Assembly: GCF_034092375.1 (NCBI RefSeq)
Contig: NZ_CP139302.1
Location: 62,001 to 126,000, forward strand
Origin: Prochlorococcus sp. MIT 1300
Lineage (GTDB): Bacteria; Cyanobacteriota; Cyanobacteriia; PCC-6307; Cyanobiaceae
Length of the DNA stretch: 64,000 nucleotides
Direction of reading: 5' to 3'
Shown here piece after piece: positions 29,321-38,322 of the stretch. The notes beneath the pieces were generated by a model that was not told the DNA's origin, did not search any database, and worked only from the letters and a program-made list of their open reading frames with translations. The translations under genes and the position numbers were made by a program. Numbering within the stretch: the stretch's first letter is position 1; the number at the start of each line of letters is the position of its first letter.

Positions 29321-29620
29321 ATGACTGATATTTCGTCCATTGATCTCTCAAAATTTAACACCGTTAATTACCTATGGCCACAGATGGTTGACAGGTTAGG
29401 TTTGTATAAAGCACGAGGTGTTTTTAGAGAGTCCCGCGATTTGCAGCGGATGTATGGCAATGAAGGAACTATGCCTGTTATTTTTGAAGAGACTTGCGGT
29501 TTGGCTTTGGCTCATATTGATTTAATTCGTGATCAAATAGGCATTTCTTGTGATGGTAGTTATATGGTATTAGTTTTAAGCATCCCTAAAATGGCTATTC
29601 AACTCCTTAAGGAAATTTAA
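29321..29620 (+). CDS. Hypothetical protein (99 aa)
   Basis: No family recognised. From ATG 29321 it reads MTDISSIDLSKFNTVNYLWP and continues RLGLYKARGVFRESRDLQRM, VIFEETCGLALAHIDLIRDQ and a C-terminal hydrophobic strand, YMVLVLSIPKMAIQLL. It is soluble and mixed in charge. It probably shares a transcript with the 85-aa gene, and its end faces the HEAVH protein gene with a 6-bp gap. Confidence 0.58.
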   Translation: MTDISSIDLSKFNTVNYLWPQMVDRLGLYKARGVFRESRDLQRMYGNEGTMPVIFEETCGLALAHIDLIRDQIGISCDGSYMVLVLSIPKMAIQLLKEI

Positions 29621-29626
29621 GTCCTA

Positions 29627-30091
29627 CTAAAAACAATATTTAATGAGGGCTGATTTTACTAGTTTTGGGCGGTCTTCCATCCAGTAGGCTTCTAACTCTC
29701 TTTCTCTATTTCCTGACACCTTAGTTGATTTTTCTAATGCTTTTTCCTTGAAAGGATGTATTTTAATTTTCTTTTTACTTACTATATTTAGAGTTTTGCC
29801 ATTATTGCAGTGTTGTGCGACATGAACAGCCTCGTGTCTTAAAGCCCGTCTGATGTAAATCGGAGTCATGCTGTTGTCTTCATCATGGTTCAGCTTAGGA
29901 ATCGAATGACCACCTATATCAATTGCATTTCGGGTGCATATTACGACTGTCTTTTGCCCTCTTTTTAGGAAGCCAAAATATCTTTTCCCTAATAGGCAGA
30001 GTGGTGTGTTTTCTTCTACTTTGAAATCTGCTTTGTATACTAACTCCAGTATTTCTCTGTCTATAGAACTTAGAAATAAGAGAAACTCCAT
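29627..30091 (-). CDS. HEAVH-motif protein, putative small metallopeptidase (154 aa)
   Basis: The central sequence YIRRALRHEAVHVAQHCNNG contains an HExxH zinc-binding motif (HEAVH). A downstream acidic segment, NRERELEAYWMEDRP, could supply the third ligand Glu, as in gluzincins. The N-terminal half is mostly beta-like and basic (GKRYFGFLKRGQKTVVICTR). No signal peptide or membrane segment is seen, so it would act in the cytoplasm. The metallopeptidase reading is inferred from the motif alone. Similar short HEAVH proteins are, to my knowledge, found in picocyanobacteria and their phages, but I could not check this. Confidence 0.65.
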   Translation of the reverse strand: MEFLLFLSSIDREILELVYKADFKVEENTPLCLLGKRYFGFLKRGQKTVVICTRNAIDIGGHSIPKLNHDEDNSMTPIYIRRALRHEAVHVAQHCNNGKTLNIVSKKKIKIHPFKEKALEKSTKVSGNRERELEAYWMEDRPKLVKSALIKYCF

Positions 30092-30239
30092 CTTTAATTC
30101 TTGTGAGAAGGGTTCCTTAGTAAGTGCTTGTACTCTACTCTACATGGTTTCCATAATAAATCTATTTTTTAGGATTCCTTTGTTTCTTTTTTATTTTTGT
30201 GGTCTTTAATATCTAGCAACCATCTTTTCTAATTTTTCT

Positions 30240-31514
30240 TTATGCATTAACAATTGGCACTTCTTCTATGCGTGTTGTTGAGGCGCGACTTAGTCGATCA
30301 CGACGCATGCCCCATTTCGGATTGAGACCACATCCAGCCCAGTAAATAGCTCGTTTGCCGTAGCGTTGATTTATTTTGTCTATGGTCGTCATGAGGCGAG
30401 CTCTCTTATGTTGTTTGTCTGGACAATATTGTGTTAGTAAATGTAGTTGCAGATGCTCAGTGCTTTGTAGATCTTGCATTATTACTCCAGCCTTGAGTAG
30501 AGATATATGTGGTTGAAAGATTTTTTCTGCTAATGGTAGCGTTGCTGCCATTAGCACTGCGGTGTCATTGCTCGCTGTGTCTAGTTTAATAGTGACATTT
30601 TTGTTGTATACAACAGGAAGGAAGGAGCTCGTACGTGCAAATGCTGTGATGGTGTTTGCTAATTGTGCTTGGCGACGTAGTTTCTCGCTAGCTCTTTCAA
30701 CATGGCTGGCTAGTGCTTGGCGCAATTCTTTGAGGCTACTAATAGGATGACTAAAGCTTCTGCTTACACAGGTTTCTTGTTTTTGGGCTGTTTCAAGGGT
30801 TAGGGGCAGACAGGTCTCTCCTTTGAGTTCGTTTTGTAACCGGATCCCTGTTATCCCGCACTTCGACCGGATGATTCCACTAGGCATGTCTCGTAGTTGT
30901 CGAGCTGTTGTGATGCCTTGAATACGTAGTCGGCGGGCTAATTTGCGACCGATACCCCATACCTCTTCGATGGCAATTGTTTCAAGCCAATTATCTTGAT
31001 TGATTGTAGAAGTTAAGTCGAAGATGCCTGCATTTGTTGGTAATGACTTGGCTAGATGATTGGCGAGCTTTGCTTGACTTTTATTGCAACCGAATCCGAT
31101 TGAAATAGATAGGCCTAGGTCTCTTCTGATTAATGCACGTAATTGACGTCCCCAAAGAACCATGTCTTTATTTGAGTATCCACTTGTGTGGGCAAATGCT
31201 TCATCAATGGAGTAAATTTCTAGCTCTTCACAATTGGCTTTGAGTAAGCTCATTAGCCTTTGACTCATGTCACCGTAAAGCGCGTAGTTAGAGCTCCGGA
31301 TCGTGACCCCAAATCTTTTTAGTTTATTGCGAACCTTGAAGTATGGTTCTCCCATGGTGATTCCAAGGGCACGAGCTTCTGTACTACGAGCGATGATGCA
31401 GCCATCGTTATTAGAGAGAACTACTACTGGTTGACCCATTAGGCTTGGATCAAGACTTTGTTCGCAGGAAGCGTAGAAATTGTTGCTATCAATTAGGGCT
31501 GTTGCCTTGATCAT
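30240..31514 (-). CDS. umuC: Error-prone Y-family DNA polymerase UmuC (pol V catalytic subunit)
   Basis: A 424-aa translesion polymerase. The palm Asp residues are in ALIDSNNFYASCEQSL and EIYSIDEAFAHTSG; VVVLSNNDGCIIARSTEARALGI is characteristic of UmuC. IEEVWGIGRKLARRLRIQGI is the helix-hairpin-helix thumb region. A little-finger domain follows, and the C-terminus matches UmuC (KWGMRRDRLSRASTTR). It lies 33 bp downstream of umuD on the same strand, so it should share the LexA-type promoter of umuD. Confidence 0.95.
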   Translation of the reverse strand: MIKATALIDSNNFYASCEQSLDPSLMGQPVVVLSNNDGCIIARSTEARALGITMGEPYFKVRNKLKRFGVTIRSSNYALYGDMSQRLMSLLKANCEELEIYSIDEAFAHTSGYSNKDMVLWGRQLRALIRRDLGLSISIGFGCNKSQAKLANHLAKSLPTNAGIFDLTSTINQDNWLETIAIEEVWGIGRKLARRLRIQGITTARQLRDMPSGIIRSKCGITGIRLQNELKGETCLPLTLETAQKQETCVSRSFSHPISSLKELRQALASHVERASEKLRRQAQLANTITAFARTSSFLPVVYNKNVTIKLDTASNDTAVLMAATLPLAEKIFQPHISLLKAGVIMQDLQSTEHLQLHLLTQYCPDKQHKRARLMTTIDKINQRYGKRAIYWAGCGLNPKWGMRRDRLSRASTTRIEEVPIVNA

Positions 31515-31547
31515 GGATATAAAAGAGATTGAAGAGCTTTGTTTCTT

Positions 31548-31991
31548 TTAGATAGTTGCCCCAATGTGATGAATTGAGTGCACGACTACTCCCCATATTT
31601 GAATGTCTTTGTAACTTCGTAAGTCAATTGAAGGGTAGTTGGGATGCTCTGCTTCTAAATACAAAATCTCATTGTTTTTGGTAAGTCGTTTGAGAGTAAA
31701 TGCGCCATCAAGTATCGCTATTACGACGTGGCCAGGGCTTGGGTCTAGGCTGCGGTCGACGATAAGGAGGTCGCCGTTATAAATGCCTGCCCCATTCATT
31801 GAATGTCCGCTGACACGCGCAAAGAAGGTGCTAGCTGGGTGTTTGATTAGTTCCTTGTTGAGGTCGATGCCTGTGTCGAGGTAGTCTTCAGCAGGAGAGG
31901 GAAAGCCTGCTGGCACGCTCTTTCTCGTTAATGGAAGTTCTAACGTTGGGCGCTTTCGCCTTAATGGCAAGATTGGCGACACGAGCTCCAT
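31548..31991 (-). CDS. umuD: UmuD-like S24 autoprotease, pol V accessory subunit
   Basis: A 147-aa LexA-like protein. The cleavage region is KSVPAGFPSPAEDYLD, with Ala-Gly where E. coli UmuD has Cys-Gly. The Ser nucleophile lies in RVSGHSMNGAGIYNGDLL and the Lys in DGAFTLKRLT, giving the Ser-Lys dyad. RecA-stimulated self-cleavage would produce UmuD', which activates UmuC. There is no DNA-binding domain, which distinguishes it from LexA itself. A cyanobacterial-type LexA box lies 25-38 bp upstream of its ATG. Confidence 0.93.
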   Translation of the reverse strand: MELVSPILPLRRKRPTLELPLTRKSVPAGFPSPAEDYLDTGIDLNKELIKHPASTFFARVSGHSMNGAGIYNGDLLIVDRSLDPSPGHVVIAILDGAFTLKRLTKNNEILYLEAEHPNYPSIDLRSYKDIQIWGVVVHSIHHIGATI

Positions 31992-32015
31992 GGCAAGTCA
32001 AGGATCTGGGTCTAT

Positions 32016-32029
32016 AGTACATTTGAACT
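32016..32029 (-). promoter_or_regulatory. LexA (SOS) box in front of umuDC
   Basis: The minus strand reads AGTTCAAATGTACT, one mismatch from the palindrome AGTAC-N4-GTACT reported for cyanobacterial LexA. On the same strand it is immediately followed by a TACTATA -10-like sequence (the box's last bases overlap it), and the umuD ATG lies about 25 bp beyond the box. A repressor bound here would block the promoter. The match is by eye; promoter activity is inferred. Confidence 0.72.
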
Positions 32030-32107
32030 AATACTGCTCTCGGGGGCTGCAAGATCTTGTGTAAGAGATTTCTAGGTAGATGTATTGGGAAGTAATGAGA
32101 TCGCTTT

Positions 32108-32545
32108 TTATCGGTGATAGGGGGTGCCTTGGAGGATGGCGTGAGCTCGATAAAGTTGTTCAATTAACAGCAATCTTGCTATCTCATGAGGAAAAGTCAT
32201 TGGAGATAGGCTTACTTTCCAGTTGGCTATAGATTTCAATTCTGGTGTCAGCCCTTCCGCTCCGCCAATTACAAAAGCAAGTTTTTTAGATCCAAGATTT
32301 TGAAGGCGTTGAGAAAAGGCTAATGAAGAGAGTGATTCACCTTCTTCTGTTAGGACTACCATTAATTCATCGTGTTTTAGCGCAGACTTGATGGCCCTGG
32401 ACTCTTTTTGAGGACTACTATCACGGATTTCTGTAATGGCTAGTCCCGGTATCCGCTTTAAGTACAAAGAGATTCCCTTTTGGATCCAGACCTTTCGGAC
32501 TTTGCCAATAGCAATTATTCGATAGCGTGATGTTATTGGCACCAA
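32108..32545 (-). CDS. rlmH: 23S rRNA (pseudouridine1915-N3)-methyltransferase
   Basis: A 145-aa SPOUT methyltransferase acting on 23S rRNA helix 69 in the assembled 70S ribosome. Diagnostic parts are [11 protein letters not shown] at the N-terminus, [16 protein letters not shown], the SAM-binding knot [15 protein letters not shown], and the C-terminal [23 protein letters not shown]. The start could be TTG 32545 or GTG 32542; a family alignment would place it within a few residues. It lies between umuD and an unknown gene on the same strand. Confidence 0.93.
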   Translation of the reverse strand: MVPITSRYRIIAIGKVRKVWIQKGISLYLKRIPGLAITEIRDSSPQKESRAIKSALKHDELMVVLTEEGESLSSLAFSQRLQNLGSKKLAFVIGGAEGLTPELKSIANWKVSLSPMTFPHEIARLLLIEQLYRAHAILQGTPYHR

Positions 32546-32565
32546 TTGTTTGTGATTAAGTTTGT

Positions 32566-32994
32566 TTAAATTTCATCCTCGTCTTCTAGTAAGAGCCTTT
32601 CAAAGTCAACATAAAGAGTTTCTTTTATTGGGTTTGTTTTATGTTGTGATTTTTTTTGGAGCCCCCCTTGGGTTTGGTGGATCTTTGGAAGAGGCGGTTG
32701 AAGTTGTTTGTCTTCGGCGATCAAATGGCTTATGCGCTCTTTTTGGGTTTGTTCTTGTTGCTTTAATTCTGTCTTTTTTAGACGATTTATTAGGTGTGGT
32801 GGAACGGAGCCATCAGGGCTAGCATTCATAAGTTCTCGAAAAAGATTATTGGGGTCCTCCTCGGTTTCAATGGCATGAAGCTTGGAGCTTGTTTGGGGTT
32901 TGATTTGGCTAGAGGAGATAGGCGGTTTTATTGGTTGTGGTAGTTGCCGTCCTAGTTGGCGAAGACGCTCAAGACTATTTTGATCAAAGCTCAT
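32566..32994 (-). CDS. Polar hypothetical protein (142 aa)
   Basis: Not recognised. It is Gln-, Lys- and Pro-rich with a low-complexity middle, and looks largely disordered apart from a helical start ([18 protein letters not shown]) and the segment [20 protein letters not shown] followed by a helix [10 protein letters not shown]. The C-terminus is acidic ([12 protein letters not shown]). Its ATG overlaps the stop of the preceding 86-aa exported protein gene by 4 bp, so these two genes form a pair. It is probably conserved in picocyanobacteria. Confidence 0.68.
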   Translation of the reverse strand: MSFDQNSLERLRQLGRQLPQPIKPPISSSQIKPQTSSKLHAIETEEDPNNLFRELMNASPDGSVPPHLINRLKKTELKQQEQTQKERISHLIAEDKQLQPPLPKIHQTQGGLQKKSQHKTNPIKETLYVDFERLLLEDEDEI

Positions 32995-33251
32995 CGAATT
33001 AGCCAGTTGTAACGTTTGGCAATTTGAGGGGTGGGTGAGGTTCGCTGCCCTTCCCTAAGTTCTTCTCGAAGTACTTGACGTCGTTGTTCAAAGGGAAGGT
33101 CGTCTAAAAAATCTTGATTTAAGGTTGTAGGCAGTTCCAGTTGATTCATATTGTCATCTTGCTCAAGAGCGATGGCCGTGCTCCAACTTGGTTGCAATGA
33201 GAAAAGAAGTAGAAGAGTGGAAGTGATTAGAACTATTAGTTGGGTAACCAT
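32991..33251 (-). CDS. Small exported hypothetical protein (86 aa)
   Basis: It starts at ATG 33251 with a hydrophobic signal segment (MVTQLIVLITSTLLLLFSL) ending near residue 25. The polar mature part contains LPFEQRRQVLREELREGQR and ends KRYNWLIR. No family is recognised. Its stop overlaps the next gene's ATG (ATGA, 32991-32994), so it is likely co-translated with the 142-aa protein. It is divergent from rsmA across a 210-bp intergenic region. Confidence 0.62.
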   Translation of the reverse strand: MVTQLIVLITSTLLLLFSLQPSWSTAIALEQDDNMNQLELPTTLNQDFLDDLPFEQRRQVLREELREGQRTSPTPQIAKRYNWLIR

Positions 33252-33467
33252 AAACATAGAGGTAATTGGAAAAAACTAGAATTGGTTTAGAAGAGATATA
33301 TGGATAAGGTTGTCATTTGTTTTGTGGAATTTCAGGTTTCAGCGTATGTAGACATGTTTTGTTGGGGAGGGAACAGCCCAACAGTCTTTTGATTTGAGGT
33401 TGAGAGGGTTTGGTAAGAAGAAGATCTTTAGTATGCATTTTTGAAGTTGAATTTGTAGTGTGTAGGG

Positions 33468-34313
33468 ATGGTTTTCCTAGGACATAGATCGCGTAAGCGA
33501 TTTGGTCAGCATTGGCTTATTGACCCAAAGGTACTTGATCAAATTCTTGTGGAGGCTGACCTTCAACCTCAAGATAGGGTTCTTGAAGTTGGGCCTGGAC
33601 GTGGTGCACTTACGGAACGCTTATTGAATTCACCCGCTGCGGCTGTGCATGCGATTGAATTGGATAGGGATCTTGTTGATGGTTTGTATAAGCGTTTTTT
33701 GTTTGAAAAATCTCGATTTACTCTTCAGCAAGGTGATGTTTTAAGTGTTTCATTAATACCACCTGATGGATTGGCTTCTACGAAAGTGGTGGCGAATATT
33801 CCATATAACATCACAGGACCATTGCTTGAACGATTACTTGGTCGTTTGGGGAAACCTGGAGAGATCTCGTTTAGGAAATTAGTACTCCTTTTACAAAAGG
33901 AAGTTGCAGAAAGGATTTTAGCTAAGCCAGGCCAAAGCCATTTCAGTGCTTTAAGCGTAAGACTTCAGTTGATGGCTAATTGTAGAAAAGTTTGTCTGGT
34001 CCCTCCTCGATGCTTTCAGCCACCACCCAAAGTGACCTCGGAGGTTATTTCTATAGAACCTTTTCCTTCAGAGAAACAGATTGAACCAGTATTAGCTACT
34101 CACTTAGATGGATTGCTTCGTAGAGCTTTTATGGGGAGGAGAAAGATGTTGCGAAACTCTTTGAATGGCTTTTGCTCTCATGTCGTTTTAGAGAGTGTTG
34201 CAGGTAGCGTAGGCATTAATCTCAATAAGCGACCACAAGAATTGTCCCCAGAGCTTTGGTTGGCCTTTTCAAATGGTTTGGTCCGTGCTGGTCAAATTGA
34301 CCAAAAACAATGA
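33468..34313 (+). CDS. rsmA: 16S rRNA dimethyladenosine transferase (KsgA/RsmA)
   Basis: A 281-aa enzyme that dimethylates the two adjacent adenosines near the 3' end of 16S rRNA during small-subunit assembly. The opening [11 protein letters not shown] is characteristic. The SAM site is [16 protein letters not shown] and the catalytic motif is [15 protein letters not shown] (the NxPY type). The C-terminal helical domain contains [14 protein letters not shown]. Its stop overlaps the ispE start by 4 bp. Confidence 0.96.
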   Translation: MVFLGHRSRKRFGQHWLIDPKVLDQILVEADLQPQDRVLEVGPGRGALTERLLNSPAAAVHAIELDRDLVDGLYKRFLFEKSRFTLQQGDVLSVSLIPPDGLASTKVVANIPYNITGPLLERLLGRLGKPGEISFRKLVLLLQKEVAERILAKPGQSHFSALSVRLQLMANCRKVCLVPPRCFQPPPKVTSEVISIEPFPSEKQIEPVLATHLDGLLRRAFMGRRKMLRNSLNGFCSHVVLESVAGSVGINLNKRPQELSPELWLAFSNGLVRAGQIDQKQ

Positions 34314-35275
34314 ATATGATGAAAGCTCAAAATCTATCTAGGAACTCTTTGCTGGTCAGAGCCCCTGCAAAGATTAATTTGCACTTAGAAGTTTTAGGGC
34401 TAAGGAGTGATGGCTTTCATGAATTAGCAATGGTTATGCAGAGTATTGATTTGTTTGATCAAATTGAGATTACAAGTACAAATGATGGTTCGATAACTCT
34501 TAGTTGTAATGACCCAAGCCTTAAAACTGATGAAGAGAATTTAATTATTAGGGCTGCTACTTTACTTCGAAATCGTTTTGGGAGTGAAGATCTTGGTGCA
34601 TCAATTCATCTTGAAAAGTCAATCCCTATAGGGGCTGGGCTTGCTGGAGGATCTAGTGACGGGGCGGCAACCCTGGTTGGACTTAATGCTCTGTGGGGGC
34701 TAAACCTTTCATCACAAGAACTTCATTCATTGGCAGCGAAGTTGGGTTCCGATGTTCCATTTTGTTTGACAGGTGGAACACAACTTTGCTTTGGTCGAGG
34801 AGAAATTTTGGAGATGCTTCCTTCATCATGCAATTCCATGGCAATTTTGCTGCTTAAAGATCCGTTTGTAAGTGTGTCGACACCATTGGCGTATGGGCGA
34901 TCTAAGGAGCTTTATGGGTCTAAGTATTTACTGAAAGAGAGCGATTTTGAAATTCGTAGAGAATCCCTTAGGAAGCAAAATTGGTTAAATCTTTTGGATG
35001 CTGCTAATCCACCACCTTTACGTAATGACCTGCAAAAAGTTGTTTCTCCAATAACTCCTGCTGTTCAGAAGGCGTTGAACCTTTTAGAGGAATTGCCTGG
35101 AGCCTTGTCGGTAGCCATGAGTGGCTCAGGGCCAAGTTGCTTTGCTCTTTTTGCAGGGCTCGAAGAGGCGAAGTCAGCCTTAAATCAAAATATTGCTGAA
35201 TTTAAATCAGCAGGCTTTGATTGTTGGTGTTGCAGCCTTATCTCACAAGGAATTTTGTTAGAGAAAAATGACTGA
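34310..35275 (+). CDS. ispE: 4-diphosphocytidyl-2-C-methyl-D-erythritol kinase
   Basis: A 321-aa GHMP kinase in the MEP isoprenoid pathway, which phosphorylates CDP-ME. The substrate site is [23 protein letters not shown], split over the N-terminus. The glycine-rich ATP loop is [17 protein letters not shown], followed by [13 protein letters not shown] with the catalytic Asp, and a C-terminal [12 protein letters not shown]. It overlaps rsmA by ATGA, an arrangement common in bacteria, and overlaps the DUF3082 gene by 8 bp. Confidence 0.96.
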   Translation: MNMMKAQNLSRNSLLVRAPAKINLHLEVLGLRSDGFHELAMVMQSIDLFDQIEITSTNDGSITLSCNDPSLKTDEENLIIRAATLLRNRFGSEDLGASIHLEKSIPIGAGLAGGSSDGAATLVGLNALWGLNLSSQELHSLAAKLGSDVPFCLTGGTQLCFGRGEILEMLPSSCNSMAILLLKDPFVSVSTPLAYGRSKELYGSKYLLKESDFEIRRESLRKQNWLNLLDAANPPPLRNDLQKVVSPITPAVQKALNLLEELPGALSVAMSGSGPSCFALFAGLEEAKSALNQNIAEFKSAGFDCWCCSLISQGILLEKND

Positions 35276-35624
35276 GTCTAAAAAAAAAATTACTGATGCA
35301 GTTGAGAAGAATTCTTCTTTGACAGGTCAAGTCACTCAAAGTGATGAAGTGCAAAAAGGTCCGATGAGTTTCCTTTCAGGCTCTATTACTAGTGGCTTAT
35401 TCGCTTGGCTTTGTTTGGAATTGAGTAAAAGGATTGTTGCGTATTTCACGATTCATCCTCCTGTTTACTCTTCTCCTATCGCTCAAAGCATTGCTACAGG
35501 ATTTAAAACTTTGGTTGTAGGAGTGTGTTTTTTGGCGACATTTACTTTTGGGTTCATTGGCTTAGGCCTGGCGCTTGTGTTTATACGAAGTCTCTTTGAT
35601 GCCAAGAACTCAGACCCTGCCTAG
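35268..35624 (+). CDS. DUF3082 family membrane protein
   Basis: A 118-aa protein typical of cyanobacteria. After a polar lead of about 30 residues come two hydrophobic segments ([44 protein letters not shown]) with the intervening [19 protein letters not shown], which is the family's conserved block. Function unknown. The start overlaps the ispE stop by 8 bp. Confidence 0.78.
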   Translation: MTESKKKITDAVEKNSSLTGQVTQSDEVQKGPMSFLSGSITSGLFAWLCLELSKRIVAYFTIHPPVYSSPIAQSIATGFKTLVVGVCFLATFTFGFIGLGLALVFIRSLFDAKNSDPA

Positions 35625-35669
35625 AGTTTTAATGAATCCTTTTGGACTCTTCGTTGAGCATTTAGGCTG

Positions 35670-35765
35670 ATGACCCTTCATGATCTTGGGCTGTTAATAC
35701 TACTTTTGAGCCCTGGGATGCTGCTTTCTGTTCTCTTGTTGTCAACCTTTGCTGCAGGGGGCTGA
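35670..35765 (+). CDS. Candidate 31-aa membrane peptide
   Basis: Read by hand: the ATG at 35670 opens MTLHDLGLLILLLSPGMLLS and the frame stops at 35765 after TFAAGG. It is one hydrophobic helix with a central Ser-Pro-Gly, similar in size and shape to the small single-helix subunits of photosystems and cytochrome b6f. However, I cannot match it to PetG, PetL, PetM, PetN, PsbM, PsbT, PsbX or Psb30 from memory. It lies between DUF3082 and pdhB. A chance frame is possible. Confidence 0.45.
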   Translation: MTLHDLGLLILLLSPGMLLSVLLLSTFAAGG

Positions 35766-35834
35766 TGCTAAGGCTGCACGGATTGAGATAGTTTGGCTTG
35801 TTAAAGCCGGCTAGACCGGGTACGCAGCGACGTC

Positions 35835-36818
35835 GTGGCAGGAACGCTTCTTTTCAATGCTCTTCGAGACGCCATCGATGAAGAGATGGCCAGAGATCCC
35901 AATGTTTGTGTCATGGGAGAGGACGTTGGCCAGTATGGCGGCTCCTACAAGGTGACAAAGGACCTCTACGAAAAATACGGTGAATTAAGAGTCCTTGATA
36001 CTCCTATCGCAGAGAACAGCTTTACAGGCATGGCTGTTGGGGCTGCCATGACAGGCCTACGCCCGATAGTTGAAGGCATGAATATGGGCTTCCTATTGCT
36101 TGCCTTTAATCAGATTTCAAACAATATGGGAATGTTGAGGTATACCAGCGGTGGTAACTTCACTATTCCAACAGTAGTAAGAGGGCCTGGAGGCGTTGGG
36201 CGTCAGTTGGGCGCTGAGCATAGTCAGAGGTTGGAGGCCTATTTCCATGCTGTGCCAGGGATCAAAATCGTTGCTTGCAGTACACCCACAAATGCCAAAG
36301 GCTTAATGAAGGCAGCAATACGAGATAACAACCCTGTGCTTTTCTTTGAACATGTATTGCTCTACAACTTAAGTGAGGAAATACCTCAGGGGGATTTTAC
36401 TTGCGCTTTAGATCAAGCTGATTTAATTAAAGAGGGTAAGGATATAACTATTCTTACTTACTCTAGAATGAGGCATCATTGTATTAAAGCTGTTGAACAA
36501 TTAGAAGCGGATGGAATTGATGTGGAATTGATAGATTTAATCAGCCTTAAGCCTTTTGATATGAATACAATTGCTAAGTCAATTCGTAAAACACATAGGG
36601 TCATTATTGTTGAGGAGTGCATGAAGACAGGTGGAATTGCTGCAGAGTTGATGTCTCTTATTACAGAGGAGTGTTTTGATGATCTAGACGCTCAACCTAT
36701 AAGACTTTCTAGTCAAGATATCCCGACTCCATACAACGGCAAGCTAGAGAACTTGACAATTATTCAGCCGCATCAAATAGTTGATGCGGCTAAAAAGATT
36801 GTTTCAAAGAGGAACTAA
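35835..36818 (+). CDS. pdhB: Pyruvate dehydrogenase E1 component, beta subunit
   Basis: A 327-aa thiamin-diphosphate enzyme subunit. With E1-alpha (not here) it decarboxylates pyruvate for acetyl-CoA supply. The chloroplast/cyanobacterial form is recognisable: [76 protein letters not shown], and a C-terminal transketolase domain ([18 protein letters not shown]). The GTG start at 35835 is taken because it gives the usual N-terminus. secD begins three bases after the stop. Confidence 0.95.
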   Translation: MAGTLLFNALRDAIDEEMARDPNVCVMGEDVGQYGGSYKVTKDLYEKYGELRVLDTPIAENSFTGMAVGAAMTGLRPIVEGMNMGFLLLAFNQISNNMGMLRYTSGGNFTIPTVVRGPGGVGRQLGAEHSQRLEAYFHAVPGIKIVACSTPTNAKGLMKAAIRDNNPVLFFEHVLLYNLSEEIPQGDFTCALDQADLIKEGKDITILTYSRMRHHCIKAVEQLEADGIDVELIDLISLKPFDMNTIAKSIRKTHRVIIVEECMKTGGIAAELMSLITEECFDDLDAQPIRLSSQDIPTPYNGKLENLTIIQPHQIVDAAKKIVSKRN

Positions 36819-36821
36819 ACT

Positions 36822-38315
36822 ATGGCACGCCAACAAGGATGGTTTGCCATTATCCTTTTCCTTGCATTATTTGCAGGAGCTGTTTGTTTTAGGTATCCAT
36901 TCCAGTTGGGGCTAGACCTTAAAGGGGGTAGTCAACTTACCTTAGAAGTTCAACCTACTGAAGAGATACTTAGTGTTACTTCAGAACAACTTGAGGCTGT
37001 CAAATTAGTCTTAGATCGAAGAGTGAACGGGTTAGGTGTAGCTGAATCAACTCTGCAAACTATTGGTGATAATCAATTAATTCTTCAACTGCCAGGGGAG
37101 CAAGACCCTACTAGAGCTGAAAAAATATTGGGAGAGACAGCGTTGTTAGAATTTAGGCCTCAGAAAGTAGGAAAGACCGAAGAAATTCGAGGCTTGCAAG
37201 TTTTTCGAGCCAATATTAGAAAAATTATTAGCCTTAAAGCTGATCGGACAAGAGATCTAGATGAGAGGGAAAAGTCTATTAAGCAAATATTGACTAATGA
37301 GCAATTTATTTCACAGCAGAGATTGTTAGGAGTCGAAGTGCAGATGGATGGCTCTGAGGACCTATTAGAGTCAACTCTAAATAGTATTAATGAAGCAATT
37401 GCTAATTGTTTTGAGCCTGCTTTTCTAACTGGAAAGGACCTGATAAGTGCAGGTAGACAACAACAGCAAAATGTTTCTAGTTGGGAGGTAACTCTTTCTT
37501 TTAACAGTGAAGGAGGCGAAAAGTTTGCTGAGCTTACCCAGCAAATAGCAGGAACAGGAAGGTTATTAGGAATAGTGCTTGATGGGCGCTCAATTAGTGA
37601 GGCTACTGTTGGTGAACAGTTCAAAGCTGCTGGGATCACAGGAGGTGCGGCGACCATTAGCGGGAATTTCACCGCTGAAGAAGCACGTGTCCTTGAAGTG
37701 CAATTGCGTGGAGGATCACTTCCCCTACCAGTGCGGATTCAGGAAGTTAGAACGATTGGCCCTGGTCTTGGGGCTGAAAATATTCGAAGGAGCTTGATTG
37801 CAGCCTTGTCAGGCTTAGCCTTGGTAGCAGTATTTATGCTTGTGATATATCGTTTAGCTGGCTTCGTCGCTGTTATTGCATTAAGCCTTTATGCAGTATT
37901 TAATCTAGCTTTTTATAAATTAATTCCTGTTACTCTTACGCTTCCAGGGATTGCAGGTTTCATCTTAAGTATTGGTATGGCAGTAGACGCAAATGTTTTA
38001 ATTTTTGAACGAGTTAAAGATGAACTACGTAGAGGAAATACCCTAATAAGATCTATTGAAAAAGGGTTTCTTCAGGCTTTTTCTTCAATTATTGATGGTC
38101 ATCTAACAACATTGATAAGTTGTTCGGCCCTGTTCTTTTTAGGGACTGGATTCGTGAAGGGTTTTGCTGCCACGCTTGGTATAGGCGTCCTTTTAAGCCT
38201 TTTCACAGCCTTAAGTTGTACCAGAACACTTTTGAGATTTTTGATGGGGTATCAAGTTTTAAGGAAGGCTACAAACTTTTTGCCTGCAAAACAGCTCCCT
38301 TCAGCATTCCCTTGA
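36822..38315 (+). CDS. secD: Protein translocase subunit SecD
   Basis: A 497-aa inner/thylakoid membrane protein that uses the proton gradient to help pull proteins from the SecYEG channel. The first helix is followed by FQLGLDLKGGSQLTLEV (the conserved D1 motif). A large periplasmic P1 domain covers residues about 40-310, with the family end piece VRTIGPGLGAENIRRSL. Five more helices follow and include GIAGFILSIGMAVDANVLIFERVKDE, the signature with the proton-relay Asp. The gene sits directly ahead of secF. Confidence 0.96.
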   Translation: MARQQGWFAIILFLALFAGAVCFRYPFQLGLDLKGGSQLTLEVQPTEEILSVTSEQLEAVKLVLDRRVNGLGVAESTLQTIGDNQLILQLPGEQDPTRAEKILGETALLEFRPQKVGKTEEIRGLQVFRANIRKIISLKADRTRDLDEREKSIKQILTNEQFISQQRLLGVEVQMDGSEDLLESTLNSINEAIANCFEPAFLTGKDLISAGRQQQQNVSSWEVTLSFNSEGGEKFAELTQQIAGTGRLLGIVLDGRSISEATVGEQFKAAGITGGAATISGNFTAEEARVLEVQLRGGSLPLPVRIQEVRTIGPGLGAENIRRSLIAALSGLALVAVFMLVIYRLAGFVAVIALSLYAVFNLAFYKLIPVTLTLPGIAGFILSIGMAVDANVLIFERVKDELRRGNTLIRSIEKGFLQAFSSIIDGHLTTLISCSALFFLGTGFVKGFAATLGIGVLLSLFTALSCTRTLLRFLMGYQVLRKATNFLPAKQLPSAFP

Positions 38316-38322
38316 TTCATCT

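Noticed and set aside
30130-30143. GTA-N8-TAC match (possible NtcA box) upstream of the HEAVH protein gene
   Set aside because: No TAN3T follows at 20-24 bases on the minus strand, and the 6-base core is expected by chance several times in a window this size.
33300-33392. 30-codon frame (MDKVVICFVEF...) in the rsmA upstream region
   Set aside because: Overlaps a 7-bp hairpin at 33360-33383, has no membrane or basic pattern, and is short enough to be chance.
37160-37672. 170-codon minus-strand frame over secD
   Set aside because: Antisense of the SecD periplasmic domain; Ser/Leu/Pro/Arg-rich as expected from a shadow frame.
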